From assembly GCA_028287605.1 (NCBI GenBank), contig JAQBPI010000184.1, positions 1 to 16,308 of the forward strand: a DNA stretch of 16,308 nucleotides. The letters are read 5' to 3'. Source of the stretch: Chloroflexota bacterium. GTDB lineage: Bacteria > Chloroflexota > Dormibacteria > Aeolococcales > Aeolococcaceae. The translations under genes and the position numbers were made by a program. The notes under the pieces are model-generated. The model made no database searches and had not been told where the DNA came from. It saw nothing but the letters and a program-made list of their open reading frames with translations. Positions 1 to 6,775 of the stretch are shown one piece after another. Position 1 is the stretch's first letter. Each line of letters begins with the position of its first letter.

Positions 1-177
1 GGCCTCGGGAGCGGCGGGCTCGGCGGCGGCCTCGACGGCGTCGTCGGGCACGGTCGCCTCCACGGGGACGTCGGTGGGCACGGCCGTACCAGCGTCGGGT
101 GCGTCCTGGCGCGTCCCGGCGTCCGGCGGGGCAGAGCCCTCCGTCGGCGCCTCGTGGTTGGCGGAGTCGGTGGGCAT
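1..177 (-). CDS. Partial hypothetical protein, acidic Pro/Ala-rich N-terminus
   Basis: The reverse strand reads open from an ATG at 177-175 to the left edge, giving 59 codons with no stop. The translation begins MPTDSANHEAPTEGSAPPDA and stays rich in Pro, Ala, Asp, Glu, Thr and Val. This looks like a disordered N-terminal tail. There is no signal peptide or membrane helix in the visible part, and the functional domain lies outside the window. No good Shine-Dalgarno sequence precedes the ATG. The gene would diverge from the KimA-like permease. I do not recognise it. Low-complexity open frames arise by chance in such GC-rich DNA, so confidence is modest. Confidence 0.45.
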   Translation of the reverse strand, partial: MPTDSANHEAPTEGSAPPDAGTRQDAPDAGTAVPTDVPVEATVPDDAVEAAAEPAAPEA

Positions 178-341
178 GTGAGGAATGGGCGTGACGGTCA
201 CAAGGGATGGGTTGGGCAGCCCGCCGCGGGCTGCTACGACGATGGTGGCGGGCGGGTGTCGCTTGCATCCTAGCGGACGTCACGTCGATGGTGGGTCGGA
301 GGCGCCCAGGACGCCTGCTCCCTACACTGTCCGAAGCCGTC
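178..341. promoter_or_regulatory. Divergent intergenic region with perfect inverted repeat and -10-like boxes
   Basis: This gap separates the left partial gene from the permease start chosen here. Positions 216-224 and 226-234 form a perfect 9-bp inverted repeat (GCAGCCCGC and GCGGGCTGC) around one central base. It could be an operator or a hairpin. A TACACT hexamer at 323-328 fits a plus-strand -10 box ending 13 bases before the GTG at 342. On the minus strand, 272-267 reads TAGGAT, a possible -10 for the left gene. No convincing -35 boxes are visible. I see nothing resembling the c-di-AMP (ydaO-type) riboswitch that controls kimA in Bacillus. Two in-frame upstream ATGs (207, 288) mean part of this stretch could be coding. 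Confidence 0.35.
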
Positions 342-2528
342 GTGAGCGCCCCCCCCGCCGACTCGAACGCCTCCGGGACCCCCGTCCCCGGTCAGGTGAG
401 TCTCAGCGAGGAGGAGGTCCGCTCCCTTCGCGACGCGGGCCGGAGGTGGGCGACGACCCCCCGGGCGCGGGACACCGGCAGGGGGACTCCGGAGGAGATC
501 GACCCCGACCTCGACCTCCGGCAGGCGCGGGGGACGCTGCCCGGCGACCGCTACGTGCGCGGCGCCCGCTCCCGCCGGCGCGAGTTCGAGAAGGTGTCCG
601 AGGGCTACCTGCAGGCACGGGAGGAGGGCGCCAAGCCCAGGACCCAGCTGGGCCGGCTGCGCCGCGCCCTCCTCGGCCGCCCCATCGCCAGCCGGCAGGC
701 GATCCACGAGCGCCTCACCAAGGTCAAGGCGCTGGCGGTGCTCTCCTCCGACGCGCTGTCGTCGGTCGCCTACGCCACCGAGCAGATCCTGCTGGTGCTG
801 GGCGCGGCGGGGGCGGCGGCCTACAGCTACTCCATCCCGATCATGGGCGCGATCCTCTTCCTGCTGATCGCGGTGGGCCTGAGCTACCGGCAGACGATCA
901 AGGCCTACCCCAAGGGCGGCGGCTCCTACATCGTCGCCAGCGACAACCTGGGGCCGCTCGCCGGGGTGGTCGCCGGCTCGGCGCTGATGACCGACTACGT
1001 GCTCACCGTGGCGGTGTCGGTGGCCAGCGGGGTCGACTCCATCGTCAGCGCCGCTCAGGCCATGCAGACCTACCGCGTCGAGCTCTGCGTCTCCTTCGTG
1101 ATCCTCCTCATCCTCGGCAACCTGCGCGGCATCCGCGAGTCGGGGAGCATCTTCGCGGCGCCGACCTACCTCTTCATCGCCGGCATCTTCGTGATGCTCA
1201 CGGTGATCGCGATCAGGTGGGGAACCGGCCACCTCCCCGAGGCGACGCCGACGCTCGAGAACGCCACCCGGCAGGTGAGCATCTTCCTGCTGCTCAAGGC
1301 GTTCGCCTCCGGCTGCACCGCGCTCACCGGGGTGGAGGCGATCTCCGACGGCGTCCCCGCCTTCCAGCCGCCGGAGTGGAAGAACGCGCGCACCACCCTG
1401 ACGGTGATGGTGACCCTGCTGGCGCTCATGTTCAGCGGCATCACGCTGGCGGCACGTGCGGTCGGCGCCCGCGCGTACGACTCCAGCGACCCCCACTACC
1501 AGACGGTGATCTCGCAGATCGCCCACGCCGCCTTCGGCACCACCCTGCTGTACTTCTACGTGATCGCCACCACCACCGCGATCCTCGTGCTCGCCGCCAA
1601 CACCTCGTTCTCCGACTTCCCGCGGCTGTTCTTCTTCATGGCGCGCGACGACTACGCTCCGCACCTCTTCAAGCGCCTCGGCGACCGGCTCGCGTACAGC
1701 AACGGCATCATCGTGCTGGGGACCCTGGCGATCGTGCTGCTCGTGGTCTTCCGTGGCCGCACCGACTCGCTCATCCCCCTCTACACGATCGGCGTCTTCC
1801 TCGCCTTCACCATGTCCCAGGCGGGGATGGTGGCGCGGTGGCTGCGGCTGCGCGAGCCCGGATGGGAGCGCGGCCTCGCCATCAACGCGGTGGGGATGAC
1901 CCTGACCGCGACCGTCTTCCTGATCACCGCCTGGGAGAAGTTCCTCACCGGCGCCTGGGTGGTGCTGGTGATCATCCCGATGCTGGTGCTCACCTTCCGC
2001 GCCATCCACCGCCACTACGCGGACGTCACCACCGAGCTCACCACCGAGACGCCGACCTCGCCGGGCGAGCTGAAGCCGGTGGTGATCGTGCCCGTCTCCG
2101 ACCTCAACGGGCCGGCGCTGCAGAGCCTGGCGCTGGCGCGCACCATCTCCGACCAGGTGATCGCGGTGCACATCAGCGACGACCCCGAGGAGATCGCACG
2201 GCTGAAGGCGAAGTGGGGGGCGTGGGGCAACCACGTGCCCCTAGAGATCATCGAGTCGCCATACCGCTCACTGGTGCGGCCGCTGCTCGCCTACATCGAC
2301 GCCATCGACCAGCAGCAGCCCGACGACACCATCGTGGTGGTGCTCCCGGAGATGGTGGCCACCCGCTGGTGGCAGCAGATCCTCCACAACCAGACCGCGC
2401 TGCGGCTCAAGGCGGCGCTGCTCTTCCGCCCCGGGACGGTGGTGGTGAACGTCCCCTATCACCTGCGCCGCTACCAGCACCAGCGCCGCCGGCTGCGCGC
2501 CCGCCACGGCGGTGGCGACGCGCTGTGA
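342..2528 (+). CDS. kimA: KimA-like potassium:proton symporter (APC superfamily permease)
   Basis: Likely a high-affinity K+ importer of the KimA family in the cytoplasmic membrane, 728 aa from the GTG start. The membrane core runs from about residue 125 (LTKVKALAVLSSDALSSVAY) to about 558, with roughly twelve helices. A soluble USP-like domain (about 575-728) follows, as in Bacillus KimA. From what I recall of the KimA structure, the ion-site residues Asp36/Tyr43 and Asp117/Tyr118/Thr121/Ser125 match here in identity and spacing: D137/Y144 and D218/Y219/T222/S226. The charged N-terminal extension is about 100 residues longer than in B. subtilis KimA. Start choice: ATG 207 and ATG 288 are in frame but lie upstream of the TACACT box, so GTG 342 is favoured. 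A run of eight C (349-356) follows the start. Databases may call this simply an APC family permease. Confidence 0.85.
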   Translation: MSAPPADSNASGTPVPGQVSLSEEEVRSLRDAGRRWATTPRARDTGRGTPEEIDPDLDLRQARGTLPGDRYVRGARSRRREFEKVSEGYLQAREEGAKPRTQLGRLRRALLGRPIASRQAIHERLTKVKALAVLSSDALSSVAYATEQILLVLGAAGAAAYSYSIPIMGAILFLLIAVGLSYRQTIKAYPKGGGSYIVASDNLGPLAGVVAGSALMTDYVLTVAVSVASGVDSIVSAAQAMQTYRVELCVSFVILLILGNLRGIRESGSIFAAPTYLFIAGIFVMLTVIAIRWGTGHLPEATPTLENATRQVSIFLLLKAFASGCTALTGVEAISDGVPAFQPPEWKNARTTLTVMVTLLALMFSGITLAARAVGARAYDSSDPHYQTVISQIAHAAFGTTLLYFYVIATTTAILVLAANTSFSDFPRLFFFMARDDYAPHLFKRLGDRLAYSNGIIVLGTLAIVLLVVFRGRTDSLIPLYTIGVFLAFTMSQAGMVARWLRLREPGWERGLAINAVGMTLTATVFLITAWEKFLTGAWVVLVIIPMLVLTFRAIHRHYADVTTELTTETPTSPGELKPVVIVPVSDLNGPALQSLALARTISDQVIAVHISDDPEEIARLKAKWGAWGNHVPLEIIESPYRSLVRPLLAYIDAIDQQQPDDTIVVVLPEMVATRWWQQILHNQTALRLKAALLFRPGTVVVNVPYHLRRYQHQRRRLRARHGGGDAL

Positions 2529-2542
2529 GGCGAGAGCTTTCG

Positions 2543-2548
2543 TACACT
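2543..2548 (+). promoter_or_regulatory. Candidate -10 box for the aminotransferase gene, near-leaderless
   Basis: TACACT matches the TANNNT pattern of a sigma-70-type -10 element. It ends nine bases before the ATG at 2558, so transcription would begin at or very near the start codon. No Shine-Dalgarno sequence lies in the 29-bp gap after the permease stop, which fits a leaderless or near-leaderless message. No clear -35 is seen. This is inferred from sequence pattern alone. Confidence 0.4.
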
Positions 2549-2557
2549 GCGGCCCGC

Positions 2558-3853
2558 ATGGCCGCCACCGCCCGCGCTCCCGACACCATCCGCCGGCTCG
2601 GCGGTGGCGGGCCGCGCCGCATCGCCGAGAACGCCGGCCTGGTCATCACGCACGGTGAGGGTGCGCACCTCGTCGACACCGAGGGACGGCGCTACCTCGA
2701 CTTCGCCACCGCCATGGGCGTCGCCGCCATCGGCCACGGCCATCCCCGGTGGACCGAGGCGCTGAGCCGCCAGGCGGGACGGCTCGCCGCCTGCGTGCTC
2801 CACACCCCCGAGCACGCCGAGTACCTGGAGGCGCTCGCCGAGGTGCTGCCCGCCGGCCTGGAGCGCGCCGCCCTCTACTCCGGGGGCACCGAGGCGGTCG
2901 AGGTGGCCGTGCGCCTCGCCCAGTCGGTCACCGGCCGGCGCCACCTGCTCTCCTTCACCACCGGCTTCCACGGGAAGAGCACCGGGGTGCGCTTCACCGG
3001 GCACCGCCACGCCGACGAACGCTCCTGGCTGGGGGTCGACTGGGTGCACGACGTGGACTACCCGATCTGCGCCGGGCACGACGCCATCAGCTACCCCGAG
3101 TGCGCGGGCGACGGCGCCGCCGCGCTGGACGCGCTCGACGAGTACGCGGCCGGGCTCGAGGGCGGCGTGGCCGCGGTGATCGTCGAGCCCATCCTCGGCA
3201 CCGCCGGCAACCTCCCCCCCGAGCGCCACTTCCTGCGGGCGCTCCGCGAGCTCTGCAGCCGTCGCGGGTGGCTGCTCATCGACGACGAGTCGATCACCGG
3301 CTTCGGCCGCCTCGGCACCGTGTTTGCGGCGAGCTGGTACGACGTCGCCCCGGACATCCTCGTCCTCGGCAAGGCGATCGGCGGCGGCTACCCGCTGAGC
3401 GGCGTCGCCGCCGGCAGCGAGCTCTGGGACAACAGCCTCTTCGCCGAGCCCTCGGCGACCTCGAGCAGCTACGGCGCCAACCCGGTGGCCTGCGCCGCCG
3501 GCCTGGCGGTGCTCGACATCGTCACCGGCGACGGGTTTCTCGAGAACGTCCGCGGCACCGGCGCCCGGCTCGCCGCGGGGCTGCGCGACCTGGAGACGGA
3601 GTCGCCGTACGTCGCCGCCACCCGGGGGGTGGGGCTGATGCTCGGCTTCGACCTGGTCGACCCGGAGACCGGCGGGCTCGCCGGCCCCGAGCTCAGTCAG
3701 CGCCTGTTCCTGTCCTGTCTCGAGCACGGGCTGCTGGTGGCGCAGGTGCCCCGGGTGCGGCTGAACGCGCCGCTCACCCTGGGCGCCGAGGAGGCCGACG
3801 CCGCCCTGGAGGCGCTGGCCGCGGCGCTGGCCCCGGGGGCGGTGCGGGGGTGA
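2558..3853 (+). CDS. Class III PLP-dependent aminotransferase
   Basis: A 431-residue fold-type I aminotransferase of class III (the GabT/ArgD/GSA-aminomutase superfamily), probably cytosolic, moving an amino group to or from a substrate I cannot name. Visible signatures are an N-terminal GRRYLDFATAMGVAAIGHGHP segment split around residues 48-68, the phosphate-binding SGGTEAVE, the FHGKSTG motif, Asp243 in DDESITGFGRLG (normally DEVQTGFGRTG; Asp contacts the pyridine nitrogen), and the Schiff-base Lys272 in LGKAIGGGYP. Length is normal for the class. The ATG at 2558 follows a TACACT box by nine bases. The same frame stays open far upstream through the permease gene, but that stretch is a GC-rich shadow. 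The stop overlaps the start of the oxidoreductase downstream, so the two are translationally coupled and probably share a pathway. The Ser-Ile in place of Val-Gln in the DEVQ motif may reflect an unusual substrate. Confidence 0.88.
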   Translation: MAATARAPDTIRRLGGGGPRRIAENAGLVITHGEGAHLVDTEGRRYLDFATAMGVAAIGHGHPRWTEALSRQAGRLAACVLHTPEHAEYLEALAEVLPAGLERAALYSGGTEAVEVAVRLAQSVTGRRHLLSFTTGFHGKSTGVRFTGHRHADERSWLGVDWVHDVDYPICAGHDAISYPECAGDGAAALDALDEYAAGLEGGVAAVIVEPILGTAGNLPPERHFLRALRELCSRRGWLLIDDESITGFGRLGTVFAASWYDVAPDILVLGKAIGGGYPLSGVAAGSELWDNSLFAEPSATSSSYGANPVACAAGLAVLDIVTGDGFLENVRGTGARLAAGLRDLETESPYVAATRGVGLMLGFDLVDPETGGLAGPELSQRLFLSCLEHGLLVAQVPRVRLNAPLTLGAEEADAALEALAAALAPGAVRG

Positions 3854-4839
3854 TCCCGACCGCCGTCGGCCTCTGCGGACTGGGGTCGGCAGCGCTCCGG
3901 GCACACCTGCCCGCCCTCTGCCGCGCCGAGGAGACGGGCGCCGCGGTGATCGCCGGCGTCTGCGACCCCGACCCCGATCGCTGCGCCACGGTGGTGGAGC
4001 GCACCCGCCGGGGCCGGCCGTTCGCCGACGTCGAGGCCCTGCTCGACGGCTCGGGCTGCGACCTGCTGGTGATCGCCAGCCCGCCGAGCGCCCACCTCCC
4101 GGCGATCGCCGCCGCCGCCCGGCGGGGCGTCGACGTGCTCTGCGAGAAGCCGCTCGGGGTCGCCGCCGGGGACGTCGACGAGCTCCGCCGCCTCACCGCG
4201 GCGGCTCCCTCCTGGCTGCTGGCGACAGTGCACCAGTACGCCCACGCACCCGCCTGGCGGGTGACCGAGCGCTGCCTCCGCGGCCCGCTGGCGGCGGGCA
4301 CCCGCTTCCGCCTCGAGGTCGAGGTGGAGCGACCCGGCACCGACCCGCTGAGCGCCGGCGGCTGGCGGTCCCACGGCGACCGCGAGGGCGGGATCCTCGG
4401 CGACCACGGCGTCCACTACCTGGCCCTCTGCCACCGCCTCGACCCGGGCGCGCGGGTGCTCCGGGCCGAGCGCCACGGCGAGCCGGGACGGGAGAGCGCC
4501 GCGGTCGAGCTCGCCGTCGGACCCGGCAGCGCCCGCATCGCCGTCTCCTACGCCGGCGAGCGGCGGCGCAACCTGGTCTCCCTCGTGCTCCCCGACCGCG
4601 GCGCCGAGCTGCGCTGGGAGGACGCCGCCCTGCGCGCCGTCGGCGGCGGCACCGAGGGACGGAGCCACCCCACCGGAGCGCTCAGCGACCGCCAGTTCGT
4701 CAACGACCTCTACGGCGCGCTGTACGACGACCTGCTCGGCCACCGCGACGACCCGGCCTGGCGGGAGCGGCAGCGGCGCGAGACCGTGGAGGTGGCGGCG
4801 CTGCTCGCCGCGGCGCTGCAGAGCTCCGCCCGGCCCTGA
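3850..4839 (+). CDS. Gfo/Idh/MocA-family NAD(P)-dependent oxidoreductase
   Basis: A 329-residue protein with an N-terminal Rossmann fold and a C-terminal alpha/beta domain. The nucleotide-binding loop is GLGSAALRAH (residues 10-19). The family EKP motif is in CEKPLG with Lys100, and D185-H-G-V-H189 sits where the family's catalytic Asp/His pair lies. Members oxidise or reduce a hydroxyl on sugars, inositols or related polyols, or act on bile pigments and dihydrodiols, so the substrate cannot be read from sequence. The GTG start at 3850 overlaps the aminotransferase TGA (GTGA), the hallmark of coupling. A plausible joint scheme is dehydrogenation of an alcohol to a ketone followed by transamination, but this is inference. 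Length is slightly short for the family. No signal peptide is seen. Confidence 0.85.
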   Translation: MIPTAVGLCGLGSAALRAHLPALCRAEETGAAVIAGVCDPDPDRCATVVERTRRGRPFADVEALLDGSGCDLLVIASPPSAHLPAIAAAARRGVDVLCEKPLGVAAGDVDELRRLTAAAPSWLLATVHQYAHAPAWRVTERCLRGPLAAGTRFRLEVEVERPGTDPLSAGGWRSHGDREGGILGDHGVHYLALCHRLDPGARVLRAERHGEPGRESAAVELAVGPGSARIAVSYAGERRRNLVSLVLPDRGAELRWEDAALRAVGGGTEGRSHPTGALSDRQFVNDLYGALYDDLLGHRDDPAWRERQRRETVEVAALLAAALQSSARP

Positions 4840-4887
4840 CCGGGGGTGACGAGCGTGCGACGGCCACCGACCGCCCCGAAGGGCGCG

Positions 4888-4893
4888 TACCAT
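4888..4893 (+). promoter_or_regulatory. Candidate -10 box upstream of the 102-residue orphan gene
   Basis: TACCAT lies in the 115-bp gap after the oxidoreductase stop and about 60 bases before the GTG at 4955. It resembles the TACACT boxes elsewhere in the window. No -35 is clear. If real, it separates the orphan and thiolase-like genes from the upstream pair as an independent transcription unit. Confidence 0.3.
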
Positions 4894-4941
4894 CGGCGAA
4901 GCCGCGTGGCGCCACCTTCTCACCGCAAGCCGTGCCGGCCC

Positions 4942-4946
4942 AGGAG
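4942..4946 (+). promoter_or_regulatory. Shine-Dalgarno AGGAG that sets the start of the orphan gene
   Basis: AGGAG is followed after eight bases by the GTG at 4955. The alternative in-frame GTG at 4946 begins inside this AGGAG and has no ribosome site of its own. The downstream GTG is therefore preferred. Confidence 0.6.
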
Positions 4947-4954
4947 TGACTCGC

Positions 4955-5263
4955 GTGTCCACCCCCCTCGAGATGGCGAGAGCCGTCCTGCTCGCGTTCG
5001 CCGATCTCGGCATCTACCTCCCCAGCTCGCGAGAGCGCCTCATCCGCAAGGCGCGCTGGCTCGAACCGATGGATGCCGTCGAGCTCGACCAGTTCATCGA
5101 CCTCTGCATCGAGACCGAGCTGCTCGCCCCCGAGGAGGTGGGACGGCTGCGGCTCTCTCCCGAGGAGGCGCGCCGGCTGGCCCACTCCCTCGACGGCCAC
5201 ACCCCCGTCCCGGACGACCAGGCGCAGGCGTGGGCCCAGGAGGTGGGCGGCGCCCCTGCCTGA
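4955..5263 (+). CDS. Small hypothetical helical protein, 102 aa
   Basis: I do not recognise this protein. It starts at a GTG with a well-placed AGGAG and reads VSTPLEMARAVLLAFADLGI. It is predicted to be mainly helical, with mixed charge, and carries repeated short motifs of the type L/M-x-P-x-(D/E)-(A/E)-x-x-L (LEPMDAVELDQF, LAPEEVGRL, LSPEEARRL). The last 20 residues look disordered. There is no signal peptide or convincing transmembrane segment and only one Cys. It ends 16 bp before the thiolase-like gene on the same strand, suggesting co-transcription. It might be a small regulator or partner of that protein, but nothing in the sequence shows this. Confidence 0.7.
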   Translation: MSTPLEMARAVLLAFADLGIYLPSSRERLIRKARWLEPMDAVELDQFIDLCIETELLAPEEVGRLRLSPEEARRLAHSLDGHTPVPDDQAQAWAQEVGGAPA

Positions 5264-5279
5264 CCGTGGCCCGGCTCGG

Positions 5280-6752
5280 ATGAGCCTCGATCCGCGCACG
5301 CCGGTGATCGCCGGCGCCGGCCAGATCTGCCACCGGGAGGGGCACGCGCCGGAGCCGGTCGAGCTGCTCGCCGAGGCGGCGCGGCGCGCCGAGGCCGACA
5401 GCGGGGTCACCGGGCTGCTCCGCAGGCTCGACTCGGTGCGGGTGGTCAACCTCCTCTCCTGGCGCTATGCCGACCCCGGCAGGCTGGTCGCGGAGCTGCT
5501 CGGTGCCGCACCACGTCACACCGCCTACACCCACCCCGGCGGCCAGTCCCCCCAGCAGCTGCTCACCCGCTCCGCCATCGACATCCAGGAGGGACGCGCC
5601 GACCTGGTGCTCATCGGCGGCGCCGAGGCCTGGCGGACCCGGGCGGCGATCCGCCGCGAGACCGGCGAGCGCCCGCCCTGGACGGCCCAGCCCGCCGGGC
5701 TCGAGCCCTCCGAGACGATCGGCGGGCCGCTGGACATGGGCGGCCCCGTCGAGGTCGAGGCCGGGCTGGTGATGCCCGTCGCCGTCTACCCGCTCTTCGA
5801 GAACGCGCTGCGGGCGGCGGCGGGCCGCGGCATCGCCGAGCACGGCCGCGCCATCGCCGGGCTCTGGGCGGGGTTCAGCGCCGTCGCCGAGTCCAACCCC
5901 CACGCGGTGCTGCGGCGGCGGTTCAGCGCCGAGGAGATCGGCACCCCGACGCCGGACAACCGCATGGTCGGCTTCCCCTACCCCAAGCTGATGAACGCGA
6001 ACAACCACGTCGACCAGGCGGCGGCGATCCTGCTCGCATCCGCCGGCACCGCCGCGGCGCTCGGCGTCGCCCGCGACCGCTGGGTCTTCCCGATCAGCGC
6101 CGCCGAGGCCGACGATCACCCCCTTTCGGAGCGCGCCGACCTCCACTCCTCCCCCGCCATCGCCGCCGCGGGCCGGGCCGCGCTGCGCCTGGCGGGGATC
6201 GGGGCCGGCGAGCTCGCCCATGTCGACCTCTACTCCTGCTTCCCGTCGGCCGTGCAGGTCGCCGCCGCCGAGCTGGGACTGCCCCTCGACCGCGAGCTCA
6301 CCGTGACCGGGGGGCTGACCTTCGCCGGCGGCCCCTGGAGCAACTACGTCAGCCACGCGATCGCCGCCATGACCGCGCGGCTGCGCGACGACCCCGGCAC
6401 CGCCGGCCTCTGCTCGGCGAACGGCGGCCACCTCAGCAAGCACGCCGTCGGCGTCTACTCGACCCGGCCGCCGCGCCACGGCTTCCGCCACCTCTCCGTC
6501 CAGGTGGAGGTCGACCACCTCCCCCGACGGGCCCTCGCGGAGACCCACGACGGCGAGGCGACCCTCGAGACCTGCACGGTGATGCACGACCGCTCCGGCG
6601 CCCCCGAGCACGGCGTCGCCGCCTGCCTGCTCGCCGACGGCCGGCGCACCTGGGCGACCACCGACGACCCCGGCCTGATGGAGGCGATGCGCTCGGTGGA
6701 GCTCAGCCGCCGCCCCGTCCGGGTCGTCGCCGGCACCCTGCGCGCGGGCTAG
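5280..6752 (+). CDS. Thiolase-like protein (TLP1/SCP2-thiolase type) lacking the usual catalytic Cys
   Basis: A 490-residue thiolase-superfamily protein, usually annotated acetyl-CoA acetyltransferase. It opens with TPVIAGAGQICHREG and carries DLVLIGGAEAW, typical of the thiolase N-terminal half. A C-terminal addition (about 400-490, beta-rich, with HDRSGAPEHGVAACLL) resembles the extra domain of mycobacterial TLP1. At the position of the nucleophilic Cys it has Ser90 (GGQSPQQL). The NEAF-like loop is Y318-S-C-F-P-S. The GHP-like loop is GGHLSKH (382-388). I find no CxG motif for the second catalytic Cys. Ordinary thiolysis or condensation is therefore doubtful, and CoA-ester binding or another acyl chemistry is possible. 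ATG 5280 matches the family N-terminus but has no clear Shine-Dalgarno sequence, so coupling to the small gene upstream is likely. It converges on the nitronate monooxygenase gene with 23 bp between stops. Confidence 0.85.
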   Translation: MSLDPRTPVIAGAGQICHREGHAPEPVELLAEAARRAEADSGVTGLLRRLDSVRVVNLLSWRYADPGRLVAELLGAAPRHTAYTHPGGQSPQQLLTRSAIDIQEGRADLVLIGGAEAWRTRAAIRRETGERPPWTAQPAGLEPSETIGGPLDMGGPVEVEAGLVMPVAVYPLFENALRAAAGRGIAEHGRAIAGLWAGFSAVAESNPHAVLRRRFSAEEIGTPTPDNRMVGFPYPKLMNANNHVDQAAAILLASAGTAAALGVARDRWVFPISAAEADDHPLSERADLHSSPAIAAAGRAALRLAGIGAGELAHVDLYSCFPSAVQVAAAELGLPLDRELTVTGGLTFAGGPWSNYVSHAIAAMTARLRDDPGTAGLCSANGGHLSKHAVGVYSTRPPRHGFRHLSVQVEVDHLPRRALAETHDGEATLETCTVMHDRSGAPEHGVAACLLADGRRTWATTDDPGLMEAMRSVELSRRPVRVVAGTLRAG

Positions 6753-6775
6753 AAGCTAGACGCAACCACCCGCAG

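Noticed and set aside
270..2234. Minus-strand open frame of about 654 codons opposite the permease
   Set aside because: It is His/Gly/Asp/Arg-rich without any domain pattern, and the other strand encodes a well-matched KimA-like protein.
185..2557. Plus-strand frame open through the whole permease gene and joining the aminotransferase frame, as if a 1,222-residue fusion
   Set aside because: The upstream 791 codons translate to Arg/Pro/Gly-rich low-complexity sequence in the wrong frame over a clear permease. The aminotransferase begins cleanly at ATG 2558.
5094..6611. Minus-strand open frame of about 505 codons opposite the thiolase-like gene
   Set aside because: It has low-complexity Gly/Ala/Val/Asp content, no ribosome site, and is antisense to a recognisable gene.
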